Positions 18,533 to 26,722 of a DNA stretch of 64,000 nt are shown here, one piece after another. The notes below the pieces were generated by a model. It saw only the letters and a list, made by a program, of their open reading frames with translations. It was not told the origin of the DNA and made no database searches. Source of the stretch: Arthrobacter sp. TMP15. Its GTDB lineage: Bacteria; Actinomycetota; Actinomycetes; Actinomycetales; Micrococcaceae. Location of the stretch: the NCBI RefSeq assembly GCF_039529835.1, contig NZ_CP154263.1:48312-112311 (forward strand), given 5' to 3'. The position numbers and the translations under genes are program-made. Each line of letters opens with the position of its first letter. Within the stretch, counting starts at the first letter, position 1.

Positions 18533-18802
18533 ATGGGTTTCATCGGGTGGATTGTATTGGGTTTGATCGTAGGTGCCATCGTTAAGGCTGTTATGCCTGG
18601 TCGCGTCGGTGGTGGCTGGGTCACAAGCCTTGTTTTAGGAGTAGTCGGAGCCATCGTCGGGGGATGGATCGGCGACCTTCTCTTCAACAAGGGAGAAATG
18701 ACCTTCTGGAGCTTGGGCTCATGGCTTCTGGCCATTGTGGGCGGCCTAGTCGTGGCCGGAATTTACGGTGCCATTACGGGCCGAAACAAAAGCAACGCTT
18801 AG
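18533..18802 (+). CDS. GlsB/YeaQ/YmgE family stress-response membrane protein
   Basis: An 89-residue protein with three hydrophobic helices and the family pattern: IGWIVLGLIVGAIVKAVMPG at the start, GGWVTSLVLGVVGAIVGGWIG in the middle and a last helix WLLAIVGGLVVAGIYGAI. The family is linked to envelope and general stress in Gram-positive bacteria, including GlsB next to alkaline-shock proteins. ATG 18533 follows AAGGAG at five bases. It stands alone and is followed by a hairpin at 18917-18960. Confidence 0.88.
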   Translation: MGFIGWIVLGLIVGAIVKAVMPGRVGGGWVTSLVLGVVGAIVGGWIGDLLFNKGEMTFWSLGSWLLAIVGGLVVAGIYGAITGRNKSNA

Positions 18803-19253
18803 CACCCCTGACAGGAACGTATAAGGGTGCTGTGCTGACGCGGTTTTGGCATCGCCGCTGCGACCTGTTGGTCTCTCAGTGTCACCTGAACTGTTGCTTG
18901 CAGAAGAAGCAATTAAACAATGGCCTGGGCTTCTGCATCATGCAGCGCCCAGGCTATTGTCGTTGAGATAAGACCATTATTGAGATACAGCGGATCACCT
19001 CAATGGCACCGAAGATTGATAACTTCTTGCTTCCTTGCGATTCGGAGCTTGGGATTCTTGAAAAAATAGGGCCAGCAAGCTAGGGAGCTGTGCTTAAGAA
19101 AGGTACCGGATCGTTCTCGTGATGACGATGTATGTTATCCCCAATCACTGGTCATTTTGCTCTTGACTATCTATTCAAGTTTCAACGAACGTCCGGATTT
19201 TTCGACCTCGATGATAGGTAGGCGCATTCTAGCGTCAGAGTTGGTGCGTGTGG
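18803..19253. other. Intergenic region after the GlsB-like gene
   Basis: About 450 bases with no supported gene. It contains a hairpin at 18917-18960 and otherwise mixed sequence leading to the convergent hydrophilic gene at 19254. Confidence 0.5.
18917..18960 (+). terminator. Long stem-loop, probable bidirectional terminator
   Basis: ACAATGGCCTGGGC (18917-18930) pairs with GCCCAGGCTATTGT (18947-18960), leaving one mismatch and a 16-base loop. There is no long T run. It lies between the GlsB-like gene and the minus-strand gene ending at 19254. Confidence 0.55.
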
Positions 19254-19571
19254 TTAGCCGGCGCTAAAGGACTCGTCGCCGTCTTCTTGGCCATGCTCGG
19301 AACCCTGACCTTCTCGGTTTGTTCCAGAGCCATCAGGGAGGGTATCCGCATTATTTTTGTCTTCTCGTTGAGCGCTTTCGTTATCCGATTTTTCGTTGGT
19401 GGAGCCTTTGCCGTCTTTTCCTTCGAGCTTTTCATCGTTGGTTGATGCTTGCTCTTGGGTTTCCATGGTGACAGCGTCAACACCTGGTGGCATTTCTTGC
19501 TCCGGCGTTGGTGTGCCGTAGCCGCCTTCGGATGGTTCTGGTTGCTGGGTAGGGTGTTCGCTGGTGTTCAC
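19254..19571 (-). CDS. Hypothetical disordered acidic protein
   Basis: A 105-residue protein without hydrophobic segments, rich in E, Q, G, D, S and N. The part EGGYGTPTPEQEMPPG recalls short repeats in disordered Micrococcaceae proteins; I know of no function. GTG 19571 has AAGGAG eight bases upstream, a good translation signal that supports it as a real gene. The protein is probably fully unstructured. A protective or stress role among the surrounding oxidative-stress genes is only inferred. Confidence 0.62.
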   Translation of the reverse strand: MNTSEHPTQQPEPSEGGYGTPTPEQEMPPGVDAVTMETQEQASTNDEKLEGKDGKGSTNEKSDNESAQREDKNNADTLPDGSGTNREGQGSEHGQEDGDESFSAG

Positions 19572-19701
19572 TGGTGGTCTCCTTGGTGGGTATCAGGGGG
19601 TATAACAGTTCAATTTACAGAGGATATACCCAATAGCGAAGGGTCCTACCACAAATACAGTTCTTATTTGGTGTTCCTCGCTGATGTCAGTGTTGGTGTT
19701 T

Positions 19702-20175
19702 TTATTGAGTGTCTTGTTCGGTGGGGCGGGCCTCGTGGTGGGGTAGGCCGTGTGTACGCCGGTCCTCTTTCATTTCTGCCTCAAAGAGGTGACGTTTCCC
19801 TTCGGCTAGTTCATGCCTGGCCATCGACTCTGCTGCTTTAAACGCGGAGTAATACCCGTCGTCGTAATCCTCTACTATCTGGAACGTCCACCGCCCATTG
19901 ATGACGTTCCTACCAACTAGCTTTTGCTCAAGCTGTTCGGCCAGTGACTCAGCACCGGATTCTCGCAGAAGTTCAACAGCTTCACCGAGCGCTAAATCTG
20001 CTTTACCTGTTAAGCGGTGAAATCCATAGAGATATCCTCGGGCGTGCTCCACCACCTCCAATGCTTCCGAGAGTTTTCCCAGCGCTTTGACGGTTGCATC
20101 ACTAACCCCCGCGCCTCGTTGGTGGTCGGCATCGGGCCCGTCGTCACTCTTGAAAGTTGTCATAAGTAGTAGCAT
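19702..20175 (-). CDS. Conserved actinobacterial hypothetical protein
   Basis: A 157-residue soluble protein of a family I recognise from Mycobacterium and Arthrobacter but cannot name. Typical stretches are LGKLSEALEVVEHARGYLYG, GRNVINGRWTFQIVEDYDDG and HLFEAEMKEDRRTHGLP. The first part is a helical hairpin that could be coiled-coil-like; no catalytic motif is visible. ATG 20175 or ATG 20160 could be the start. It is divergent from the catalase gene and may share its promoter region, which fits stress-induced expression. Confidence 0.75.
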   Translation of the reverse strand: MLLLMTTFKSDDGPDADHQRGAGVSDATVKALGKLSEALEVVEHARGYLYGFHRLTGKADLALGEAVELLRESGAESLAEQLEQKLVGRNVINGRWTFQIVEDYDDGYYSAFKAAESMARHELAEGKRHLFEAEMKEDRRTHGLPHHEARPTEQDTQ

Positions 20176-20343
20176 AAGTCTTCTTATTTCAGAGGTCAGC
20201 CCCTAACATTTTCAAAAATCTCATCCGTATGGTGCTCCTCAAATTCCTAAGGCGTTGTCAGCGGGAAGGCATCGTCCTAAACTAATGGCGTTAGCCTGAG
20301 ACGATCCCCAGACTCAGGCGCTTCAATCTGAGGAGAACGCATC

Positions 20344-22554
20344 GTGTCAGCTGAAGAAGCCATCATTATCCCCGGTGTTCCTTCCTGTGAGCCTCCCAGC
20401 CTTGAAGAAACTACATCCCCTCACGAGCCGTTACCAGCTAAGTCTGATCAACAAGGACCGGAAGCGGTATCGCCTACGGGCAGCCCCACAGGTGCTCCAA
20501 GTAATGCGCGGGCGCAGTCCGGACAATACTTGACGACAGCCCAGGGCCTTCGATTGACGGACACAGATCATTCCCTAAAGGCTGGGCCGCGCGGACCCGT
20601 TCTCCTACAGGACCATCACCTGCGGGAAAAAATCACCCACTTTGATCACGAACGAATTCCAGAGCGTGTCATTCATGCAAGGGGTGCGGGCGCCCACGGC
20701 CTGTTCCGCTCTTACGGAACAGCATCAAAAATCACCAAAGCCGGATTTCTGGCACCTGATGTGGAAACACCCGTCTTTGTGAGATTTTCTACCGTGCTGG
20801 GATCACGAGGATCAGCGGACACAGTTCGCGACACGCGGGGCTTCTCAACCAAGTTCTACACCGATGAGGGAACCTACGACTTGGTGGGCAACAACATCCC
20901 GGTATTTTTCATTCAAGACGGCATCAAATTTCCTGACGTCGTCCATGCAGCCAAACCACATCCGGACCGTGAAATACCTCAGGCACAAAGTGCGCATGAC
21001 ACGTTCTGGGATTTCGTTTCCCTCCACACGGAAGCACAAGCCCACACCATCTGGAATATGTCTGATCGGGGCATTCCCCGTTCGTACCGAACCATGGAAG
21101 GCTTCGGTGTGCACACGTTCCGCCTCGTTGATCAAAACGGCAAAACCACGCTGGTGAAGTTTCACTGGAAACCCAAACAAGGTGTGCATTCACTGGTATG
21201 GGAAGAAGCCCAACTGATCAATGGAATGGACCCCGATTTTCACCGCCGAGACCTAGCTGATGCCATTGAATCCGGTGCGTACCCGCAATGGGAACTCGGA
21301 ATTCAAACCTTCCCCGACAACGATGAGCAAACATTTGAAGGTATCGATCTACTCGATCCTACTAAATTTGTGCCGGAAGAACTTGCTGCGGTGCAGCCGG
21401 TTGGGCTCATGACCCTGAACGCGAATCCGACTAATTACTTCGCTGAAACCGAGCAGGTCGCCTTCCATCCAGGTCATCTAGTTCCAGGAATCGACCTCAC
21501 CAACGACCCCCTACTCCAAGTCCGTCTCTTCTCCTACCTAGACACGCAAATATCTCGTTTGGGTGGACCGAACTTTGCCCAACTGCCCATCAATCGCCCT
21601 CACGCCCCGATAAATGACATGCTGCGCGATGGGATGCATCAAACAGCAGTTCACGCTGGCGTAGCGCCCTACCATCCAAATTCTTTGGATGGGGGCTGTC
21701 CATTCTTAGCTGGCGAAGATGTAGGAGCCTTTGTCGACGTCCCTGAAGAAGTCGCTGCCAGCATTAAAGAACGACGAAATCCGGCTTCATTTGGTGACCA
21801 CTTCAGCCAAGCACGTCTGTTCTTCCGCAGCCTGACAGCGATCGAGCAAGATCACACGATTGAGGCATACACCTTCGAACTGGCCAAATGCTACGAGGCA
21901 ACCATCCGTGAACGGCAGCTACTAGCCCTAGCTAACATCGACGCAGGTCTCTGCGCGGCGGTCGCCACCGGACTTGGAATGGCCATCCCAGACGCAACCG
22001 TTCAGACACATGCTTTAGAACTAAGCCCAGCAGTGTCCCAGCTCGGAGGTAGCTGGCCCATTGCCGGACGCATTGTCGGGATCATCACCGATGCTAGTAG
22101 CGACCTGTCTCAAATCTCCGTTGCCCGAGCGGCCCTCAAAGCTGTAGGAGTGGTGCCACTGGTTATTGCCCCTCACGGCGGCTTCCTGAGCGATAATGAA
22201 GGTCAAATGATTGCGGTGCAACGGACCTATCTCACCGCTCGGTCCATAGAATTCGATGCTGTCATCCTGGCACACGCAGGAACGCCCGCAACGGGGAAAG
22301 AGCCTTCGAAGGATGCGAAAGCCAGCCCAAACGCCTCCGTCTTGGATCCGCGGATCACTCTTCTGTTATCCGAAGCCTACCGACACTCAAAAGTAATTGG
22401 TGCGTGGGGTCCTAGCGTGCTGGGGCTCAAAACAGCAGGTATCTCTCAAAGCTCCGCGGGAATCACTGTGGGAGATAACGCCTCAACAGTTATCATCGCA
22501 ATCACCAGCATGCTAGCGACCCATCGGGCGTGGGAACGCTTCCCGGCAACATGA
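20344..22554 (+). CDS. katE: Large-subunit (HPII-type) monofunctional catalase
   Basis: A 736-residue clade 2 catalase that converts hydrogen peroxide to water and oxygen. The N-terminal extension of about 80 residues is rich in S, P and E. The heme domain has catalytic His111 in RVIHARGAGAHG, the signature RFSTVLGSRGSADTVRDTRG, and the proximal heme ligand Tyr398 in RLFSYLDTQ. The C-terminal 150 residues form the flavodoxin/DJ-1-like domain unique to large catalases. Start GTG 20344 has GAGGAGA about seven bases upstream. Like KatE of other bacteria it is likely general-stress controlled, but no promoter was identified. It stands as a single gene. Confidence 0.95.
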   Translation: MSAEEAIIIPGVPSCEPPSLEETTSPHEPLPAKSDQQGPEAVSPTGSPTGAPSNARAQSGQYLTTAQGLRLTDTDHSLKAGPRGPVLLQDHHLREKITHFDHERIPERVIHARGAGAHGLFRSYGTASKITKAGFLAPDVETPVFVRFSTVLGSRGSADTVRDTRGFSTKFYTDEGTYDLVGNNIPVFFIQDGIKFPDVVHAAKPHPDREIPQAQSAHDTFWDFVSLHTEAQAHTIWNMSDRGIPRSYRTMEGFGVHTFRLVDQNGKTTLVKFHWKPKQGVHSLVWEEAQLINGMDPDFHRRDLADAIESGAYPQWELGIQTFPDNDEQTFEGIDLLDPTKFVPEELAAVQPVGLMTLNANPTNYFAETEQVAFHPGHLVPGIDLTNDPLLQVRLFSYLDTQISRLGGPNFAQLPINRPHAPINDMLRDGMHQTAVHAGVAPYHPNSLDGGCPFLAGEDVGAFVDVPEEVAASIKERRNPASFGDHFSQARLFFRSLTAIEQDHTIEAYTFELAKCYEATIRERQLLALANIDAGLCAAVATGLGMAIPDATVQTHALELSPAVSQLGGSWPIAGRIVGIITDASSDLSQISVARAALKAVGVVPLVIAPHGGFLSDNEGQMIAVQRTYLTARSIEFDAVILAHAGTPATGKEPSKDAKASPNASVLDPRITLLLSEAYRHSKVIGAWGPSVLGLKTAGISQSSAGITVGDNASTVIIAITSMLATHRAWERFPAT

Positions 22555-22816
22555 GTAAACAGCGAATAGGCCGTGTCTTTCTTGTCTTCCCATAGCCAAT
22601 CCGGTTGTCGTATCGCTGCTCCAAAGAGTTGAGCTGGCACCTCGCTAGAAGATGGTCATTGGCAAGACCGATCGTCGAGGATCAAGAACTTTGGGCGGTC
22701 AAAGTCTTGAAAACACTTATTCTATTGTCGGTGTTGGATAGGGGTTTCATCTTCACGTCCGCGACCGCATGACAGTATTTTCTACCTATGCGACACCCAT
22801 CAAGGAAGGTTCAATA

Positions 22817-23320
22817 GTGTCGACCAAAAAAACAGTAGAACCTAGTGCAGACGGGCACTACCTCGTCATAGACGGCAGGAAGTGGAGAGCGAGTGATCCT
22901 TCGATTCCTGACACGCTTCGCCAAGAACTCGTTGATGAACTAATGTCTGCTCGGAGAGCGGTCAAAAACCGGGAAAGTGATGCTCGATCACGAGTGAACG
23001 ATGCCAAGGTTGCGCTGGGAGAACGTGGCCAACCATGGTGGGACGAGCATGAACCACAAGCGTTCACTCAGAGGATCATGGCAACTATCAGAGCACTTTT
23101 GCGGAAACGTGCCGGCTCTTCTATCTGTCCCAGCGAGGTCGCCCGGGTTGTCGGCGGTGAAGGAGAATCATGGCGTCAGTATATGAATGATATCCGCCAG
23201 GTTGCGGCAGAAATGGCTTCTCAAGGTGAACTTGTTGCTACCCAGAAAGGTGCAATCGTGGAACCCAATAAAGCGCGAGGACCCATTCGACTGCTATTGC
23301 CCCCCAAACCTATCCAGTGA
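22817..23320 (+). CDS. DUF3253-containing protein with TolB-like N-terminal motif
   Basis: A 167-residue protein in two parts. The N-terminal YLVIDGRKWRASDPSIPDTL is the short domain found in proteins often annotated as biopolymer transporter Tol, followed by a coiled helix with ELMSARRAVKNRE. The C-terminal half ICPSEVARVVGGE to GELVATQKGAIV is DUF3253, a winged-helix-like domain. Start GTG 22817 has AAGGAAGG upstream; a longer ORF from 22769 lacks a translation signal. A nucleic-acid role is possible from the fold; the function is unknown. Confidence 0.82.
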   Translation: MSTKKTVEPSADGHYLVIDGRKWRASDPSIPDTLRQELVDELMSARRAVKNRESDARSRVNDAKVALGERGQPWWDEHEPQAFTQRIMATIRALLRKRAGSSICPSEVARVVGGEGESWRQYMNDIRQVAAEMASQGELVATQKGAIVEPNKARGPIRLLLPPKPIQ

Positions 23321-23443
23321 CTGGATACGGGTTCCTCCTCCCTCCTGCCTCGTAGAAACAATAATAAAATTTCTGGAAGAAGATACGGTGCCATGAGAGA
23401 CTATATTTCGTTAGCTAGTTCTCATCTTCGGAGGTTAATTACC

Positions 23444-23659
23444 ATGGTCGAAAAGTTGCACGAAGCAGGTATCAAAAGTGAATACGCATACGCTGGAGGC
23501 TTTGCATCCATCGTCATCTCCCTCATCTCTTGGATTGTTAGCCGTGGCAAGAAAGGGGACTCCAAAGCTCAATCTGATCGTTGGGGGATTTTCATAGGTC
23601 ACTGGGCCCCGACGTTTTTCGCTCTAGGTATTGCTTTGCGGTTGGAAGAGAAGAAATAG
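23444..23659 (+). CDS. Hypothetical small membrane protein
   Basis: A 71-residue protein starting at ATG 23444 with GGAGG nine bases upstream. A first helix YAGGFASIVISLISWIVS, a charged stretch RGKKGDSKAQSDRWG and a second hydrophobic part IGHWAPTFFALGIAL give a two-helix hairpin with a basic loop. No family was named, though similar small proteins occur in actinobacteria near stress genes. A strong stem-loop ends the transcript. Confidence 0.7.
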   Translation: MVEKLHEAGIKSEYAYAGGFASIVISLISWIVSRGKKGDSKAQSDRWGIFIGHWAPTFFALGIALRLEEKK

Positions 23660-23681
23660 TCTTCTACCAGCACTGACGAGT

Positions 23682-23723
23682 TTGCAAACGGGCTGCAACG
23701 CCTAGCTAGCAGCCCGTTTGCAA
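23682..23723 (+). terminator. Perfect 15-bp stem-loop between convergent genes
   Basis: TTGCAAACGGGCTGC (23682-23696) is exactly complementary to GCAGCCCGTTTGCAA (23709-23723), with a 12-base loop. It lies between convergent genes ending at 23659 and 23797, so it can terminate both although no T run follows. Confidence 0.75.
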
Positions 23724-23796
23724 GCGTGAACTTATCGACATACATGGGATCTGATGGGGCATCACCCGTAGGGCCTTCTCTTCTCCACTTGTTGGC

Positions 23797-25095
23797 TCAG
23801 GCGCGGCCTTTGAGGATTAGGTGCCAGTAAACCCACGGGAGAATATAGCGCTCTAGGATCCATGTCGCGCGGTGTTCTTTCATACTCCCGCGCCACGGGA
23901 GGGTTGGTTGAGGAACACGCTGGTCATCGAATTCAGCGAAAACCACTGTAGATCGAGAAACGGTGAAAGGTGTGGCGGAGTAGTGGTCGTATTTTTGTTG
24001 TGGTTCTTTGCCTTTTTTGACCGCTTTGAGGTTTTTGGCGAGCACCAGACATTGCTTCCGTAGTGAGGCCCCAGATTTGTAGTTTTTTGTACCGGCGACA
24101 TCCCCGAGTGACCAGACGTTGGTGTACCGGGAGTGCTGGAGGGTTTCAGGATTCACATCGATGAACCCTCCCGGGTCGCCAAGACGTGTTAATCCGCTGG
24201 AGAGCAACCAGTCTGGTGCGACTTGTGGCGGTACCGCGTGCAGCAGATCGTAATGAAGTACTTGGTCCTGAGTGGTTCCGGCCTCAGCCGGATCAGATGG
24301 ATTTTTTACTGGGGAGATTGTTACCGTTTGCGCGTCACCCTCTACGCTGGTAACTTCGCTGTTGCAGTAGAGCTGTACCCCGTATTCGTTGATTTTACGG
24401 TTCAGTTCTTGATCCACGACGTCTACTCCGTAGACGGTAGGTGAGTGAACCACCATGACGACTCTAATGTCGTCGAGAACTCCCTGTTCTCGCCAGTAGT
24501 CACAAGCGAGATACATGATTTTCTGGCTCGCACCATCGCATTTAACCGCCCCAGACGGCATGGTGAACACTGCGGTTCCACTCCGTAGCTCGCGGATGAG
24601 TTCCCACGTTTTCGAGGCCAGTTTATACACGTAATTACTGGAGACAGACGGTGTGTTCATTGCATCTTTAAGCCCGGGTACAGCATCCCAGTTCAACCGC
24701 ATACCGGGGCAGATGACCAGGTGGCGGTAAGTAACAACCGTCCCTGTTACCAGTTGGACCGTTTGGTTATCCGGGTTGATGGTGACTGCTGCGTCGTGAA
24801 TCCACCGTACTCCGGTAGGCATTACCTCAGCTTGCGGTTTCATGGCCTCCGCAGGCTGCGCTGTGCCCCCTCCGATGTGCGAGAACAACGGCTGGTAAAG
24901 GTGTTTATTGTTGGGTTCCACGATCGCGAGGTTATGAAAGCCATAACGTTTCAGACGCGATGCTAGTGAGATGCCCGCATTTCCCCCTCCGATGACGAGA
25001 ACATCAAAGTGGTCCCTTGAGGCATCACTTCGGGCGCCTATGGGGGCAATCGTGGGATCTACATCAAGTGTGCTCGACCAAAGAATCGAAACCAT
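23797..25095 (-). CDS. FAD-dependent sulfide:quinone oxidoreductase-like protein
   Basis: A 432-residue flavoprotein of the SQR/FCC family. The FAD loop is FDVLVIGGGNAGISLASRLK. HLYQPLFSHIGGG is typical of SQR and Ndh-like proteins. PSGAVKCDGASQKIMYLACDYW contains the cysteine and substrate region of SQR. TNVWSLGDVAGTKNYKSGAS is the second FAD contact. The C-terminus has WILERYILPWVYWHLILKGR, a membrane-touching amphipathic helix. It probably passes electrons from sulfide or another donor to quinone. ATG 25095 follows AAGGAAATAGGA. Sulfide as substrate is likely but not proven from sequence. Confidence 0.87.
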   Translation of the reverse strand: MVSILWSSTLDVDPTIAPIGARSDASRDHFDVLVIGGGNAGISLASRLKRYGFHNLAIVEPNNKHLYQPLFSHIGGGTAQPAEAMKPQAEVMPTGVRWIHDAAVTINPDNQTVQLVTGTVVTYRHLVICPGMRLNWDAVPGLKDAMNTPSVSSNYVYKLASKTWELIRELRSGTAVFTMPSGAVKCDGASQKIMYLACDYWREQGVLDDIRVVMVVHSPTVYGVDVVDQELNRKINEYGVQLYCNSEVTSVEGDAQTVTISPVKNPSDPAEAGTTQDQVLHYDLLHAVPPQVAPDWLLSSGLTRLGDPGGFIDVNPETLQHSRYTNVWSLGDVAGTKNYKSGASLRKQCLVLAKNLKAVKKGKEPQQKYDHYSATPFTVSRSTVVFAEFDDQRVPQPTLPWRGSMKEHRATWILERYILPWVYWHLILKGRA

Positions 25096-25365
25096 TCCTA
25101 TTTCCTTTTGCAGTTAGATACTGAATTTATGTAGAGCCTACGCGAGCATCCACTGGAGCAAAAGCATGGCTAGGTCCGCCTTTAGATGACATGTAACGAG
25201 GGATTGACTAGGTCCTCATTTCTTGTCGTGGAAGATGCCCGCAGTTATTCGAGTCATGGTCGGATCTAGTAATGTATGGGGGCTAAACGCTGAGAACTAT
25301 TTTCACTGATGAGGCTATTTCTCCCGTTCAAAGTCGAAATTTTTGCGATTGTCAATTTTATGGCT

Positions 25366-25992
25366 TTATGTGTGGCTGCGCCAATGGGGAATGGCCGTAT
25401 CTAAGGTGTTGAGGCGAGATTTCTCTAGTGTGTTCTCAGTCCTTTTTTGGTGCTGCACATGGAGCCAGACACCCAGTGTGTGTTCTTCTTCTGTTGCGTA
25501 GGCCCGATATCTGGGTAGCTGCCCAGTGGCACTGATGTGCTCCTTAAGCTGGTTGAACCGGGATTGCCAGTGCTGGTCAAGCTCCGCTTGCCGGGTGGGA
25601 ACGTCCCAGTTCGGTAGGCTCCCCAGGAGCACTATTTTGGGCGCTGATAGTTCGCCGCGGTGGTGGGCGCGTCGTTGTTCACTGACCCAGGTGTGGAGGG
25701 ATTTCTCGGTCTGGTCTCCGTCGTAGTGGGGGAGCCGTCCGTGAGTGGTGAGGAACTCTTGGGTTTCTTTGAGTTTGCGGCGCCACCCAGTGGTGGGCCG
25801 GTCAGAACCCCGCAGATCGAGCGCTGTCTCATGTTGGGCGCGCAATCCGGGCTGGTGCTTCTCGCGGGTCTGGAGGTGGAGGTGGACGGTGTTGCGTTTC
25901 TTCTGGCATCGGTCGGATATTTCACGCACCGTCAGCCCGGCCGCGTACATCATGTCCCATTCAGGGTGTCTAGACACTTCCCAACCTGCCAT
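25366..25992 (-). CDS. Helicase-associated-domain protein
   Basis: A 208-residue protein with an N-terminal helix-turn-helix-like part (GLTVREISDRCQKKRNTVHLH) followed by two helicase-associated repeats. The first has FLTTHGRLPHY with SLHTWVSEQRRAHHRG; the second has HISATGQLPRYRA with TLGVWLHVQHQKR. Such repeats are common in actinobacterial plasmid-borne helicases and stand-alone proteins and probably bind DNA. No helicase motor is present. It marks the beginning of the plasmid-type gene set and lies divergent from umuD. An intact ORF with the typical end WRSH supports a complete gene. Confidence 0.8.
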   Translation of the reverse strand: MAGWEVSRHPEWDMMYAAGLTVREISDRCQKKRNTVHLHLQTREKHQPGLRAQHETALDLRGSDRPTTGWRRKLKETQEFLTTHGRLPHYDGDQTEKSLHTWVSEQRRAHHRGELSAPKIVLLGSLPNWDVPTRQAELDQHWQSRFNQLKEHISATGQLPRYRAYATEEEHTLGVWLHVQHQKRTENTLEKSRLNTLDTAIPHWRSHT

Positions 25993-26224
25993 GAGCGAAA
26001 CACTAGCCCACCATCGCTGCTAAGAGCCAGACTTTCGTTTCCTTGTGGATAACTTCAACGAGTTGTGGCCCTACATCGTTACCCTGAGCATGACGCACAC
26101 AATGGTGCAGTTGTCCGGTTTTCTGATAGTAGTTGCCGCTTCGGGAGCGTCTGGATGCTGGGACCATTGTTGGGGTTGCTACAGGTCCCCTTCACTGGTG
26201 ATCGGGGTTGTTGTCAGTGGTGGG

Positions 26225-26244
26225 TTCTACACTCGGGTGTAGAA
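26225..26244. promoter_or_regulatory. Palindrome upstream of umuD, candidate operator
   Basis: TTCTACAC, four bases TCGG, then GTGTAGAA: a perfect 8-bp inverted repeat ending 25 bases before the umuD start. It does not match the actinobacterial LexA box GAAC-N4-GTTC, so the repressor is unknown. The position fits promoter control of umuDC. Confidence 0.5.
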
Positions 26245-26269
26245 TGTTATTCCTAGTAGTTGGTGTGTT

Positions 26270-26704
26270 ATGGCTTATGTATCGAATGTTTGTCTTGTGG
26301 ATTTGGCGGTACCTATCGTCCATCCACTGGTTTCTTCTGTGTTGGTCGCGGCGGGTTATCCTTCCCCGGCCCAGGACTATTTTGATGGCCGCATCAATTT
26401 GAATGACCACCTAATCAAGGACGTCACGAGCACCTACATCATTCGGGTCTCTGGTCATTCCATGGAAGGCGCCGGGATTAGCGACGGTGACGAGCTCATC
26501 GTCAACCGGGCGCTGCGCCCTAAAGACGGTTCTATCGTCGTAGCGGTCCTTGATGGAGAGTTAACCGTTAAACGCCTGCGCATCACAGCAGCCGGTGTCC
26601 TCCTGCAAGCAGAGAACCCTGACTATCCGGACATTGTGGTCGCTGAGCTGAGTTCCTTAGAAATTTGGGGCGTCGCTTCCGTAGCTCTTCATCATTTGTT
26701 GTAG
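26270..26704 (+). CDS. umuD: UmuD-like S24 peptidase
   Basis: A 144-residue S24 protein, the self-cleaving subunit of an error-prone polymerase. The catalytic serine is Ser64 in VSGHSMEGAGI and the general base Lys101 in ELTVKRL. The predicted cleavage site is Ala28-Gly29 in VAAGYPSPA, as in UmuD. There is no DNA-binding domain, which separates it from LexA. umuC follows within 20 bases. RecA filaments would stimulate cleavage after DNA damage (family knowledge). The palindrome at 26225-26244 is the only visible control site. Confidence 0.9.
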   Translation: MAYVSNVCLVDLAVPIVHPLVSSVLVAAGYPSPAQDYFDGRINLNDHLIKDVTSTYIIRVSGHSMEGAGISDGDELIVNRALRPKDGSIVVAVLDGELTVKRLRITAAGVLLQAENPDYPDIVVAELSSLEIWGVASVALHHLL

Positions 26705-26722
26705 GTGCTTGTTGTGGAACGG

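Noticed and set aside
26225..26244. LexA (SOS) box before umuD
   Set aside because: The palindrome lacks the GAAC-N4-GTTC core of actinobacterial LexA sites; kept only as an operator of unknown factor.
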